Source: Corynebacterium yudongzhengii (GTDB lineage: Bacteria; Actinomycetota; Actinomycetes; Mycobacteriales; Mycobacteriaceae). From it: a DNA stretch of 64,000 bases. The stretch lies in the NCBI RefSeq assembly GCF_003065405.1, contig NZ_CP026947.1, positions 930,001-994,000 of the forward strand, given 5' to 3'. A model generated the notes under the pieces. The model was not told the DNA's origin and ran no database searches. It was given only the letters and a program-made list of their open reading frames with translations. Positions 46,446 to 55,862 of the stretch are shown one piece after another. The translations under genes were made by a program, and so were the position numbers. Every line of letters starts with the position of its first letter. The stretch's first letter is position 1.

Positions 46446-46550
46446 ATGCGCGCCTACACTGTCGACTTCAGCGATTTTCCGGATACCGAGCGGGAGAACT
46501 CCACCGTCAACCACTTGTCTGAGCTAAACGCGGAGGCGGTTAAGGGATAA
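46446..46550 (+). pseudogene. Diverged third copy of the methyltransferase tail
   Basis: The frame reads YTVDFSDFPDTERENSTVNHLSELNAEAV and a stop. It aligns with YGVGFSHLPGAEREVAIVNHLLELYAQAT of the direct repeats at over half of positions. It starts 20 nt after the repeated operator. The gene family was therefore present in more than one version here. Confidence 0.5.
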
Positions 46551-46564
46551 CTGCTGCCGCGTAG

Positions 46565-46885
46565 TTAAGCAGGTCGCAGCGGCGTGATCGACTGGAGATC
46601 GCTGTCGATCATCTGTTGCTCGCGGATTAGATCGAAGCGGAACTGTAGGCTCATCCAGAATTCCGCTGTGGTGCCGAAGTATCGCGCAAAACGCAAAGCG
46701 GTATCTGCTGTTATCCCTACAGTGCCATTAAGAAGTGCCTCGACCTTTTCCAATGAAACGCCGGTTGCTGAGGCGAGGTCGGCGGAAGTGAGGTGAAAAG
46801 GTCGAAGGAAATCCTTCTCCAAAACCTCACCAGGATGGATAGGAGTGGTGACGCCATCACCAGTGTTCATCGGCGAGTTCGACAT
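46565..46885 (-). CDS. higA: HigA-family antitoxin, apparently orphan
   Basis: A 106-aa protein with an XRE helix-turn-helix of the HigA/VapI type: TPIHPGEVLEKDFLRPFHLTSADLASATGVSLEKVEALLNG then TADTALRFARYFGTTAEFWMSLQ. In HigBA modules the toxin precedes the antitoxin, but only 184 bp separate this gene from the MMPL gene and no HigB frame is intact there. It may act as a stand-alone regulator, or the toxin was lost. Confidence 0.85.
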   Translation of the reverse strand: MSNSPMNTGDGVTTPIHPGEVLEKDFLRPFHLTSADLASATGVSLEKVEALLNGTVGITADTALRFARYFGTTAEFWMSLQFRFDLIREQQMIDSDLQSITPLRPA

Positions 46886-47069
46886 GGTGTGCGCTTCCTT
46901 CCGCTCACAGCATGGCCCCGACTAGGCGTTGAAGTTTATCTCCTAGTGGTACTCGCAAACCTATTTCCCACAGTGTTGGCGTCTTTGAATGAGACGGTGA
47001 AGGCGGGCGGTCGTCGTAAAGCGAGTCGAAGCGGTAGGCGCTGCGCGGCCGAAGGCCCCCGAATAACCC
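46886..47069. other. Short gap upstream of higA; toxin gene not detected
   Basis: On the minus strand a frame reads RFDSLYDDRPPSPSHSKTPTLWE and RVPLGDKLQRLVGAML before a stop just ahead of higA. Another reads FTVSFKDANTV, faintly like the HigB C-terminal strand. Neither is long enough to call. Confidence 0.35.
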
Positions 47070-49061
47070 CTAAACGCCTACCTTCTCATGTTTGCCGCCC
47101 TCACTGGACTCCGGCGCGTCGTCGAGCTCCGGGCGGCGCCCCGGCCACCAGAACGAGCCGTTGAGCTTCTGCACGACCGCGGGGATGAGCAGGGTACGCA
47201 CGATCAGGGTATCCAGCAGCACGCCGATGCAGATCACGATGCCCACCTGCGCCAGCACCACCAGCGGCAGCACGCCGAGCGCGGCGAAGACCGCCGCCAG
47301 CAAGATACCGGCCGAGGTGATCACGCCACCCGTCGACGACAGTGCGGTGAGAATTCCGCGGCGCGTGCCCACCTCGTCGGCGTCGTCACGCGCTCGGGTA
47401 ATCAGGAAGATTGAGTAGTCAATACCGAGGGCAACCAGGAATACGAACGAGTACAGCGGGGTAGTGGAGTCGAACGTGTCGAAGCCGAAGACCCCCGTGG
47501 AGATCCACCAGCCGAGGCCGAGGGCCGCGACGTTCGTCAACAGCACCGAGGCCACCATGATCGCCGGTCCGACCAGTGCGCGCAGCACCAGGACCAGCGA
47601 GATGAAGATCAGCACCAAAACGAGCGGGAAGATGAGCATGCGGTCGCGCTTGGCAGAGGCTTCGGTGTCGTCGAGCTCAGCGTCCTGGCCGCCGACCAGC
47701 GATTCGGTGCCGGCGAGGGCGTCGCGAAGCTCCGCCGTCTCCCCGCCGGAGACCTGCAGGATGTCCCACCCCGCGGCAGGTTCCGCCGGCTGCACCGACA
47801 CGCCCTCGATACCCTCGAGGGCCTCGGTGGCCGCGTCCACGTCCTGGGTCGCGACGAACGCCGGGGTCGCCGATTGGTCCGGGAACTTCTCGCCGAGCTC
47901 CGCGGCCGCCGTGATCGACTCCGGGGTGTCGATGAACTGTTCTTCCTGGCTCAGCCCCGTCGAGATCTGGGTGACGCCAATGCAGGCGACGAGCAGGCCG
48001 GCGAAAGAGAACGTCGCCACCCGGCCCGAGCGCTTCGACACGAAGGAGCCGATGCGATCCCAGAGCTGGTGCTCGACCGTATCGCCGTATTCGGGGCGCT
48101 TCGGCCAGAAGATCCAGCGACCGAAGAGCAAGAGCATGCCCGGCAGGCAGAACAGCGCGAAGAGCAGTGCGATGCCGACACCCGAGGCCGAGGCCACACC
48201 GAGCGAACGCGTCGTCGGGGTCGCAGAGACCAGCAGGCACAACACACCCACGGCGATAGTGAGCGCAGACAGCGTCACCGTGCGTGCGACGGGTGGCCAA
48301 GCGGCGGCCATGGCGTCGAAACGCGAGCGATGCTTGGTCAGCTCGTCGCGGTAGCGCGAGATCAGCAGCAACGCGTAGTTCGTGCCGGCGCCGAAGACCA
48401 GCACGGACAAAATACCCAGGATCGACTCGTCCCACGTCATGCCCACAGACGCCAGCACCCAGGTGACCACGACCTGCGCGGTGCGGTCCGCCACCGCGAT
48501 GACCAGCAGCGGGATGATCCACAAGATGGGGGAGCGGTAGGTAACTACCAGCAGCACTGTCACGATGACCGCCGTGACGCTGAGCAGCAAGAACGACGCG
48601 CCGTCGAACACGTTCGACAGATCCGCCTCGATCGCCGCCGGGCCGGTGACCTGCGCGGTGACGCCTTCGCCGACGGCGTCGCTGACTTCGGCACGCAGCT
48701 CGTTGACCGCGTCGGCGTTATCGGTCAGGCCGTTGGCCTCGATCTCGGCGGGCACGAGTGCCGCCGTACCATCCTCGTTCGGGATCAGCGGGCCGCCGAC
48801 CTCCTCGGCGATCGGCTCCAAGCTCGCGTAGTCGAGGTTTTCGCCCTCGATGAAGATGAGGGCGGTGCCGCCGTCATTGCCCGGTTGCTCGGCGAGGATC
48901 TCGGAGACGCGGGTGGCATCCGCGTCGTCGGGAAGCGCCGCGGTCTCGTTGACTGGGGCCGTCGCCGAGCCGGCGAACATCGCACCCGCTCCGAGAGCAA
49001 TCAAAAGCAGAGCGATCCAGCGCAGGATGGCGATCTTCGGGACACGCGAATCAGCTGACAT
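47070..49061 (-). CDS. MMPL-family membrane transporter
   Basis: A 663-aa RND/MMPL exporter, a family that in Corynebacteriales moves cell-envelope lipids or peptides. Two six-helix bundles are visible. The first has a helix at 13-32, an extracytoplasmic domain to about 155 and the GAGTNYALLLISRYRDEL motif after TM4. The second half repeats the pattern with FLVALGIDYSIFLITRARDDADEVGTRRG. The paired GxxxDY-like motifs carry the proton-relay region; in the first repeat the usual Asp is replaced (AGTNY). The start overlaps the lipoprotein stop by one base (TGATG). Confidence 0.88.
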   Translation of the reverse strand: MSADSRVPKIAILRWIALLLIALGAGAMFAGSATAPVNETAALPDDADATRVSEILAEQPGNDGGTALIFIEGENLDYASLEPIAEEVGGPLIPNEDGTAALVPAEIEANGLTDNADAVNELRAEVSDAVGEGVTAQVTGPAAIEADLSNVFDGASFLLLSVTAVIVTVLLVVTYRSPILWIIPLLVIAVADRTAQVVVTWVLASVGMTWDESILGILSVLVFGAGTNYALLLISRYRDELTKHRSRFDAMAAAWPPVARTVTLSALTIAVGVLCLLVSATPTTRSLGVASASGVGIALLFALFCLPGMLLLFGRWIFWPKRPEYGDTVEHQLWDRIGSFVSKRSGRVATFSFAGLLVACIGVTQISTGLSQEEQFIDTPESITAAAELGEKFPDQSATPAFVATQDVDAATEALEGIEGVSVQPAEPAAGWDILQVSGGETAELRDALAGTESLVGGQDAELDDTEASAKRDRMLIFPLVLVLIFISLVLVLRALVGPAIMVASVLLTNVAALGLGWWISTGVFGFDTFDSTTPLYSFVFLVALGIDYSIFLITRARDDADEVGTRRGILTALSSTGGVITSAGILLAAVFAALGVLPLVVLAQVGIVICIGVLLDTLIVRTLLIPAVVQKLNGSFWWPGRRPELDDAPESSEGGKHEKVGV

Positions 49062-49834
49062 CAGTACTCCTGATAGGCGGTGATGGCATCGGCGGCGGCA
49101 GCGACGAGAAACGCCCGCGTATCCGGGTCCTTCGCGTCGGCGGCCGCAGCGCGCCAGGCAGCCAAGAGGTTCTCCTCCTGGGCCGTAATATAGTCGTCAC
49201 CCGGCTCGGCCTCCTCGAAGGCGTAGCCCGCGGCGGCGGGCGGGGCGTCGGGAAGTGCGGTGTTTAAAACGTGCAGGCGGCGCTGGTGCTTATCGACGAG
49301 GTCATCCACCGCCTCCGGGCGCGAAGCAAACGCGCGGGCGGCCTTTAAACCATGCACCGCGGCGTGTTCGCGCTCGATCATCCCAGCGACGATCTCGTGA
49401 TCGCCCTCGCCGAGGGAGGTATCTTCCAGCGGGGTGGTATCCAGCGCGGCGAGATCGATCGCCTGATCGACGACCAAGTCGTGCGACTCATCGGGAACCG
49501 CCGACAGCAGGTCGTAGTATCGCTGCAAAGATGCCGGCGAGGGCTGGGTCTCACCGGCTCCGTGCTCGACCTCGCAGCTAGGCGGCACTGCGCCGGTGTC
49601 ATCGCGGCCGCAGAGGCGGGCGATTTCGGCGTAGAGCTCCTCGGCGTGATCGTGGCGCAGGCGGGCGATATCGCCTTCTGTGGCGATGGTGTCTGCTTCC
49701 GCCTGGTGGGCGAGCTCGACCAATGAGGAATCCGGCCGCGGGCCGAAGATTTCCGTGACCGAGCAAGCGCTCAACGTCGTAGTCACCATGAGGGTGGCTG
49801 CGACTACGAGACGTCGACAAGCAGCTGTAAACAC
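49061..49834 (-). CDS. Lipoprotein, possibly ferritin-like (DUF4439)
   Basis: A 257-aa exported protein with lipobox LSAC (lipidated C24). The rest is helical and acid-rich with two Cys (LCGRDD, PSCEVEH) that may form a disulfide. The long-helix pattern EIVAGMIEREHAAVHGLKAARAF and AYQEY end resemble DUF4439 proteins; this is a moderate guess. It starts GTG 49834, 6 nt after TAGGGT, and is coupled to the MMPL gene, so it may be a partner of that exporter. Divergent from rimP. Confidence 0.65.
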   Translation of the reverse strand: MFTAACRRLVVAATLMVTTTLSACSVTEIFGPRPDSSLVELAHQAEADTIATEGDIARLRHDHAEELYAEIARLCGRDDTGAVPPSCEVEHGAGETQPSPASLQRYYDLLSAVPDESHDLVVDQAIDLAALDTTPLEDTSLGEGDHEIVAGMIEREHAAVHGLKAARAFASRPEAVDDLVDKHQRRLHVLNTALPDAPPAAAGYAFEEAEPGDDYITAQEENLLAAWRAAAADAKDPDTRAFLVAAAADAITAYQEY

Positions 49835-49840
49835 GTGGGA

Positions 49841-49857
49841 ACCCTACCACATATAAT
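49841..49857. promoter_or_regulatory. Divergent leaderless promoters of the lipoprotein gene and rimP
   Basis: Minus strand TAGGGT (49846-49841), then 6 nt and GTG 49834; plus strand consensus TATAAT (49852-49857), then 7 nt and ATG 49865. The perfect -10 box on the rimP side is the best in the window. Confidence 0.65.
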
Positions 49858-49864
49858 TATGTTC

Positions 49865-50407
49865 ATGGCTTTTCCCACCTCCGCAGAACTCACCGAGCTC
49901 ATAGCCCCCGTCACCGAGGCGCGCGGACTCGACGTCGAATTCATCAAGGCCTCGCCGGCCGGCAAGAAATCGACGGTGCAGATCCGCCTCGACGCCGACA
50001 CATCGCCGACGCTGGACGAGCTGGAGGAGATCTCCAACGATATCGGGGAGCTTTTCGACGCCGCCGAGGCCTCCGGTCGCGCCAACTTCGGTGCGGGTTA
50101 CACGCTCGAGGTCTCCACGCCGGGCACCGATCTGCCGTTGAAGCTGCCGCGGCACTGGCGGCGCAACCGCCACCGGCTGGTCAACGTCAACGGGCGGGTC
50201 GGCCGCGCCGGCGCGCTCAATGACGCGGAGGACGAGGTGATCGTCGTCTACCGCTCGAAGAAGCAGCTGTCCATCGAATCCCTGCCGCTTTTGGGTCAGC
50301 ACAAGGCAGTGGTAGAAATTGAGTTCAACGAACCACCCGAAGAGGAGCTCGAGATCACCGGGCTCAGCTACGACGAAGCCTTAAAACGGCGAGAGGACAA
50401 CAAGTGA
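49865..50407 (+). CDS. rimP: Ribosome maturation factor RimP
   Basis: Assists late 30S assembly. The 180-aa protein has the N-terminal alpha/beta domain (ELIAPVTEARGLDVEFIK, VQIRLDADTSPTLDELEEIS, LEVSTPGTDLPLK with the conserved SPG-like turn) and the C-terminal SH3-like domain. ATG 49865 follows TATAAT by 7 nt; ATG 49859 would add two residues. Its stop overlaps the nusA GTG by 4 nt. Confidence 0.93.
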   Translation: MAFPTSAELTELIAPVTEARGLDVEFIKASPAGKKSTVQIRLDADTSPTLDELEEISNDIGELFDAAEASGRANFGAGYTLEVSTPGTDLPLKLPRHWRRNRHRLVNVNGRVGRAGALNDAEDEVIVVYRSKKQLSIESLPLLGQHKAVVEIEFNEPPEEELEITGLSYDEALKRREDNK

Positions 50408-51390
50408 ATATTGACATCAACGCGCTCCGCGACATCGAACGCAGCCAGGGCATCCCCGTGGCCGACATGCTGCAGACGATCGCCGGGGCGCTTCTGCGTG
50501 CCTACCGTGACTACCGCGGCCAGGGCCCCGAGGCGCGCGTCGACATCGACTCCGAGACCGGCGATGTCACCGTCGTGGTCACCGAGAAGAACGACGAGGG
50601 CGAGGTGCTCAGCGAGTTCGACGACACCCCGACGAACTTCGGCCGCCTTGGCGCCACCGCCGTGCGCGAGGCCATGCTGCGGCGCCTGCGCGAAGCCGAG
50701 ACCGGGCGCACCTATGACGAGTACTCCGGTTACGAGGGCAAGGTCGTCAGCGGCGTCGTCCAGCGCGACATGTACGCCAACGAGCGCGGGATCGTCGTCG
50801 TCGAGCTCGGCACCGAGCACGACGCCCAGGACGGCCTGCTGCTGCCCGCCGAGCAAATCCCCGGCGAGAAGCTGGAACACGGCGACCGCGTGCTCGCCTA
50901 CATCGTCGGCGTGACCAAAACGGACGTCAAGGTCCAGGTCAACCTCTCGCGCACCCACCCCGAGCTCGTGCGCGGCCTGTTTGAGCTCGAGGTCCCGGAG
51001 ATCGGGGAGGGCTCCGTCGAGATCACCGGCATCTCCCGGGAGGCCGGGCACCGCTCGAAGGTGGCCGTCGTCGGCCGGGCCAAGGGAATCAATGCCAAGG
51101 GCGCCTGCATCGGCCCGCGCGGCCAGCGCGTCAGCAACGTCATGAAGGCGCTGGGCGGGGAGAAGATCGACATCATCGACTACAGCGAGGACCCGGCGGT
51201 GTTCGTCGGCAACGCGCTCGCGCCGGCGCGGGCCGTTCGCGTCGAGATCACCGACGAAGAAGCCCAGCATGCCCGGGTGACGGTGCCGGACTATCAGCTG
51301 TCTCTGGCCATCGGCAAGGAAGGGCAGAACGCGCGCCTGGCGGCCCGGCTGACGGGCTGGAAGATCGACATCCACTCGGATGCCGAGTAG
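50404..51390 (+). CDS. nusA: Transcription termination/antitermination factor NusA
   Basis: Binds RNA polymerase and controls pausing, termination and antitermination. The 328-aa actinobacterial form has the N-terminal domain, an S1 domain (GKVVSGVVQRDMYANERGIVVVELG, about 115-190) and two KH domains (IGPRGQRVSNV and LAIGKEGQNARLAARLTGWKIDI). It lacks the C-terminal acidic repeats of E. coli NusA, as expected. GTG start coupled to rimP. Confidence 0.95.
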   Translation: MNIDINALRDIERSQGIPVADMLQTIAGALLRAYRDYRGQGPEARVDIDSETGDVTVVVTEKNDEGEVLSEFDDTPTNFGRLGATAVREAMLRRLREAETGRTYDEYSGYEGKVVSGVVQRDMYANERGIVVVELGTEHDAQDGLLLPAEQIPGEKLEHGDRVLAYIVGVTKTDVKVQVNLSRTHPELVRGLFELEVPEIGEGSVEITGISREAGHRSKVAVVGRAKGINAKGACIGPRGQRVSNVMKALGGEKIDIIDYSEDPAVFVGNALAPARAVRVEITDEEAQHARVTVPDYQLSLAIGKEGQNARLAARLTGWKIDIHSDAE

Positions 51391-51492
51391 CGCGGCGAGT
51401 TCATTTTCTGTTCGTTTTGGCGTAAGCTGGCCGGTGGCCCACATGCCGGTCACAGGAACTGACACGCTAGTTTGCGCCACGAAGGAGAGCAC

Positions 51493-51792
51493 TTGACGGA
51501 TTCGCCCACGGCTCCGATAAGGACCTGCGTGGCTACCCGCAAGCGCCTGCGTGACAGTGAGCTTTTGCGTGTTGTGTACGACGCTGAGGCGAACGCGGTG
51601 ATCGCGGACCCGCGGCGTCGGAAACCCGGCCGCGGGGCGTGGATCACGCCGAGCCTCGAGGCCTTAGACCTGGCTGAGAAGCGGCACGCGTTCGCGCGTG
51701 CCTTCCGTGTGAAAGGCAACGTGAACACTGGTCATGTACGCAACCACCTCGCAGATATTGCAGACGGACCCGAGATTGTAAGGACGACCTAG
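51493..51792 (+). CDS. YlxR (DUF448) RNA-binding protein
   Basis: A 99-aa protein between nusA and infB, the universal place of ylxR. RTCVATRKR near the start and GRGAWITPSLEALDLAEKRHAFARAFR are the family motifs. TTG 51493 is chosen because AAGGAGAG lies 5 nt upstream; the longer open frame lacks a ribosome site. YlxR is a nucleoid-associated RNA-binding regulator in some bacteria. Confidence 0.85.
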   Translation: MTDSPTAPIRTCVATRKRLRDSELLRVVYDAEANAVIADPRRRKPGRGAWITPSLEALDLAEKRHAFARAFRVKGNVNTGHVRNHLADIADGPEIVRTT

Positions 51793-51906
51793 CACTGATG
51801 AGCGATCAACGATGATGAAGCATCAGCGATGAAAGTCACAACACACCGCTAGAGGTCTGCTACCGCTTTTCGGAGCACGACCTCTGGCCGAACACAGAGG
51901 AGACAC

Positions 51907-54579
51907 GTGCCCGGAAAGCTACGCGTTCACGAGCTCGCCAAGGAGCTCGGCGTAACCAGTAAGGAACTACTCGCCACGCTCAAGGAGCAGGGTGAGTTCG
52001 TTAAGACTGCCTCGTCGACGATCGAATCCCCCGTGATTCGCAAGATGCGCGCGCACTACGCCGCCGACGAGAAACCCGCCGAGGATCCCCGGGCGGGGGC
52101 AGCCAAGGGTGGCGCCAAGCCCACCCCGAAGCCCGGTGCCAAGCCGAAGCCGGGCGCGCCCAAGCCCGGCCCCAAGCCGGGAGCCCCGAAGCCGGGTAAG
52201 CCGGCACCCAAGCCGGGTGCGGAGAAGCCGAAGCCGGGTAAGCCGGCGCCCAAGCCCGGTGCGAAGCCGGGCCCGAAGCCTGGTGCCGAGGCCGGCGAAA
52301 ACAAGAGCGCCCCGCGGCCGATGCCGCGCCCGATGCCGAAGCCGGGCGGCAAGAAGCGTGTCGCCAACAACCCGTTCTCTTCGGGTGGCTCCAGCGAGCG
52401 TCCGGCGCCGCGTCCGGGTGGACGCCCGAAGCCGGGCGGCAAGCCGGGCCAGAATAAGGGCGGCAAGCAGGACAAGCGCCAGGAGTCTGGCGAGCGCAAC
52501 AGCGGCGGACGTCGTCCGTCGCCGAACATGATGCCTTCGTCTCCGTCGCCGGGACAGATGCCGGCCAAGCAGGCCGGCTCCCGCGGGGGCCGCTCCGGCG
52601 GCGGCCGCGGGCGTGGTCCGGGCCGCGGTGGCGGTTTCGGCCGCGGCGGTCGGCGCGGCGGTACCGCGGGTGCTTTCGGGCGCCCGGGTGGCGCTCCGCG
52701 CAAGGGCCGCAAGTCGAAGCGGCAGAAGCGCCACGAGTACGAGGAGATGCAGCAGCACGAGGTCGGCGGTGTGCGCCTGCCGGACGGCAAGGGCAAGACC
52801 ATCCGCCTGCGCCGCGGTGCCTCGCTGGCTGACTTCGCCGAGAAGATCGGCGCCGACCCGGCCTCCCTCGTCCAGGCGCTATTCAACCTGGGCGAGATGG
52901 TCACCGCGACCGCCTCGGTGCCGGAGGAGACCCTCCAGCTGCTCGGCGCCGAGATCAACTACACCGTCGAGGTCGTCTCCCCGGAGGACGAGGATCGCGA
53001 GCTGCTCGAGTCCTTCGACCTGCAGTTCGGTGCGGACGAGGGCGACGAGGAAGATCTCGCCCAGCGCCCGCCGGTGGTCACCGTCATGGGTCACGTCGAC
53101 CACGGTAAGACCCGCCTTTTGGACTCGATCCGCAAGACGAACGTCGGTAAGGGCGAGGCCGGCGGCATCACCCAGGGCATCGGCGCCTACCAGGTGCCGC
53201 TGAAGATCGAGGGCGTCGATCGCAAGATCACGTTCCTGGATACCCCGGGCCACGAGGCGTTCACCGCGATGCGTGCCCGCGGTGCCAAGTCCACCGACCT
53301 GGCGATCCTGGTCGTCGCGGCCGACGACGGCGTCATGCCGCAGACCGTCGAGGCGATCAACCACGCTAAGGCGGCGGACATCCCGATCGTCGTCGCGGTG
53401 AACAAGGTGGATAAGCCGGAGGCCCAGCCGGACAAGATCCGTGGCCAGCTCACCGAGTACGACCTCGTGCCGGAGGAGTACGGCGGCGACACCATGTTCG
53501 TCGACGTCTCCGCCAAGCAGGGCGACGGCATCGACGCGCTGCTCGAATCCGTTGTCCTCACCGCGGACGCGGCCCTTGAGCTGCAGGCCAACCCGGACAT
53601 GGACGCCCAGGGCGTGGCGATTGAGTCGCACCTCGACCGCGGCCGCGGCCCCGTGGCCACCGTCATCGTCCAGCGCGGCACCCTGCACGTGGGCGATCCC
53701 ATCGTCGTCGGCTCCGCCCACGGCCGTGTGCGCCGCATGATCGACGAGTGGGGCGAGGACGTCGAGGAGGCCGGCCCGTCCAAGCCGGTCCAGGTCCAGG
53801 GCCTGTCCGGCGTGCCCGGTGCGGGTGACAACCTGCTGGTGGTTGAGGACGACCGCGTCGCCCGGCAGATCGCCAACCAGCGTGATGCCCGCAAGCGCTC
53901 CGCGGAGCAGGCGCGTCGCAAGAAGCGCGTCTCCCTCGAGGACCTGGATTCGGTGCTCAAGGAGACCTCGACGCTCAACCTCATCCTCAAGGGCGACAAC
54001 GCCGGCTCCGTCGAGGCGCTGGAAGAGTCGCTGCTCAAGATCGAGGTGGACGACGAAGTCGAGCTGAACATCATCGACCGCGGCGTCGGTGCGGTTACGC
54101 AGACCAACGTCTCGCTGGCCGCCGCCTCGGACGCGGTGATCATCGCCTTCAATGTCCGCTCCGAGGGCAAGGCCACCGAGGAGGCCAACGCCGAGGGCGT
54201 GGATATCCGTTACTACACGGTCATCTACAAGGCCCTGGAAGAGGTCGAGTCCGCGCTCAAGGGCATGCTCAAGCCGATCTACAAGGAACACGATCTGGGT
54301 GCCGCCGAGATCCGCGCGATCTTCAAGGCCTCGGCCGTCGGCAACATCGCCGGCTGCATGGTCACCGAGGGCAAGATGAAGCGCAACGCCAAGGTGCGCG
54401 TCGTCCGCGACGGTAGCGTTTTGGCCAGCGATGTCTCGGTCAACTCGCTGCGTCACGAGAAGGACGACGTCAACGAGATCTCCGCCGGCTACGAGTGCGG
54501 TATGGTCCTGAGCTACCAGGACTTCCAGGTCGGCGACCAGATCCAGGCCTACGAGATGGTCGAGGTCCCGCGCGACTAG
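51907..54579 (+). CDS. infB: Translation initiation factor IF-2
   Basis: GTPase that places initiator tRNA on the 30S subunit. The 890-aa protein has the IF2_N helix ([22 protein letters not shown]) at the start, then a long Pro/Lys/Gly/Arg-rich region (about 55-290) with repeated [11 protein letters not shown] and [14 protein letters not shown] stretches. The G domain follows with GHVDHGKT at 395-402, [15 protein letters not shown] and NKVDKPEA, then domains II-IV. GTG 51907 has GAGGAGA upstream. Confidence 0.97.
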   Translation: MPGKLRVHELAKELGVTSKELLATLKEQGEFVKTASSTIESPVIRKMRAHYAADEKPAEDPRAGAAKGGAKPTPKPGAKPKPGAPKPGPKPGAPKPGKPAPKPGAEKPKPGKPAPKPGAKPGPKPGAEAGENKSAPRPMPRPMPKPGGKKRVANNPFSSGGSSERPAPRPGGRPKPGGKPGQNKGGKQDKRQESGERNSGGRRPSPNMMPSSPSPGQMPAKQAGSRGGRSGGGRGRGPGRGGGFGRGGRRGGTAGAFGRPGGAPRKGRKSKRQKRHEYEEMQQHEVGGVRLPDGKGKTIRLRRGASLADFAEKIGADPASLVQALFNLGEMVTATASVPEETLQLLGAEINYTVEVVSPEDEDRELLESFDLQFGADEGDEEDLAQRPPVVTVMGHVDHGKTRLLDSIRKTNVGKGEAGGITQGIGAYQVPLKIEGVDRKITFLDTPGHEAFTAMRARGAKSTDLAILVVAADDGVMPQTVEAINHAKAADIPIVVAVNKVDKPEAQPDKIRGQLTEYDLVPEEYGGDTMFVDVSAKQGDGIDALLESVVLTADAALELQANPDMDAQGVAIESHLDRGRGPVATVIVQRGTLHVGDPIVVGSAHGRVRRMIDEWGEDVEEAGPSKPVQVQGLSGVPGAGDNLLVVEDDRVARQIANQRDARKRSAEQARRKKRVSLEDLDSVLKETSTLNLILKGDNAGSVEALEESLLKIEVDDEVELNIIDRGVGAVTQTNVSLAAASDAVIIAFNVRSEGKATEEANAEGVDIRYYTVIYKALEEVESALKGMLKPIYKEHDLGAAEIRAIFKASAVGNIAGCMVTEGKMKRNAKVRVVRDGSVLASDVSVNSLRHEKDDVNEISAGYECGMVLSYQDFQVGDQIQAYEMVEVPRD

Positions 54580-54591
54580 CCCGGGGAAAAG

Positions 54592-55353
54592 ATGGCCAGC
54601 ACTCTGTGGGCGGTCAGTGACTTACACGTCACCTTCGCGGCCAACCGCGAGCGGGTCGCCCGGCTTGCGGGCCCACAAGACTGGCTCATCGTCGCCGGCG
54701 ACGTCGCCGAGAAGATTCCCGACGTCGTCGCCGCCCTCAAGGGCTTAAGCGAGCGCTTCGCGAAAGTCATTTGGGTCCCCGGCAACCACGAGCTGTTCAA
54801 TCGACGCAGCGATCGAATCAACGGCAAGGCCCGCTACCGGGCGCTGGTCGGGGAGCTGCGCGCGCTCGGGATTATCACCCCGGAAGATGAATTTCCCGTC
54901 TTCGCCGGGGTGATAATCTGCCCGCTGTTTACGCTTTATGATTACTCCTTCGGGCCCGCGGCACTGACCGTAGAGACCGCCCGGATGGCAATGGACGATG
55001 AGATCGCCATCGCCCCCTACGTGGATATCCGCTCCTGGTGCGCCGAGCGCGTCGACTACTCCCGCCGCCGCCTCGAGGCGCTGAACGCTCCGACCATCCT
55101 TATCAACCACTGGCCCTTGGTCGAAGAACCGACCGCCCGGCTGAGGCATCCCGATCTGGCGCTGTGGTGCGGCACCCGCGCCACCCGGGATTTTCCGCTG
55201 CGCTACCGGGCCCGGTGCGTGATCCACGGCCACCTCCACGCGCCAGCGGAACAGCGCGTGGACGGCATCCCTCACATCGACGTCTCTCTGGGCTATCCCT
55301 TCGAAACCCACCACGGGTCACGCCCGTGGCCGGTGCCGTTGCTCGAGCGCTGA
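54592..55353 (+). CDS. Metallophosphoesterase, paralogue of PptH
   Basis: A 253-aa calcineurin-like phosphoesterase. Metal motifs are SDLH (residues 9-12), AGDVAE, PGNHEL, the INHWPL histidine and HGHLHAP. It shares length, motif spacing and many blocks with the gene at 58158 (DWLIVAGDVAE, VIWVPGNHELF, ICPLFTLYDYSF, FAIAP-type IAPYVDIRSWC), so the two are paralogues 3.6 kb apart. The second lies beside pptT and is the likely phosphopantetheinyl hydrolase. This one sits 12 nt after infB; its substrate is unknown. Confidence 0.85.
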   Translation: MASTLWAVSDLHVTFAANRERVARLAGPQDWLIVAGDVAEKIPDVVAALKGLSERFAKVIWVPGNHELFNRRSDRINGKARYRALVGELRALGIITPEDEFPVFAGVIICPLFTLYDYSFGPAALTVETARMAMDDEIAIAPYVDIRSWCAERVDYSRRRLEALNAPTILINHWPLVEEPTARLRHPDLALWCGTRATRDFPLRYRARCVIHGHLHAPAEQRVDGIPHIDVSLGYPFETHHGSRPWPVPLLER

Positions 55354-55412
55354 CGGGGTAGGATCGGGGAGATTACAGCTGACATCCCAGACGATTTCAG
55401 GGGGTTTGAAAG

Positions 55413-55862
55413 ATGGCGGATCACGCCCGCGCGGGCCGCATGGCCAAGCGCATCCAGACCATCGTCGCATCCACGCTCGAGCGCCTCCACCACAAGGACC
55501 GGCGCCTGGAGACGATCACCGTCACCGACACCCGCGTTACCGGTGACTTGCACGACGCGACCGTGTACTATACCGTGCGCGGAATCAACATCGACGACGA
55601 GCCGGATACCGACGCCGCCGCCGAGGCCCTCCACCGCCACCGGGGCTTCCTGCGCAAGACCGTCGGCGACAACCTCGGGGTGCGCTTCACCCCGACGCTC
55701 TCCTTCGAGCTCGACACCATCCCGGAGACCTCCGCCCACATGGAGGACCTGCTCGCCCGCGCCCGCCAGCGCGACGAGGAGCTCGCCCGCCAGCGCGAGA
55801 ACGCCCAGCCGGCCGGCGATGCCAACCCTTACCGGGTACCGGGAAGCGAGGAGCACGAGTAG
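55413..55862 (+). CDS. rbfA: Ribosome-binding factor A
   Basis: Late 30S maturation factor. The 149-aa protein shows the KH-like core: [44 protein letters not shown], and [26 protein letters not shown]. The C-terminal tail is charged and low in complexity. A TAGGAT box at 55359-55364 suggests its own promoter. The stop overlaps the next gene by one base. Confidence 0.94.
   Translation: MADHARAGRMAKRIQTIVASTLERLHHKDRRLETITVTDTRVTGDLHDATVYYTVRGINIDDEPDTDAAAEALHRHRGFLRKTVGDNLGVRFTPTLSFELDTIPETSAHMEDLLARARQRDEELARQRENAQPAGDANPYRVPGSEEHE

Noticed and set aside
51967-52958. Long frames in the Pro/Lys/Gly-rich part of infB on both strands
   Set aside because: GC-rich repetitive codons open all frames; only the IF-2 frame has domains on both sides.
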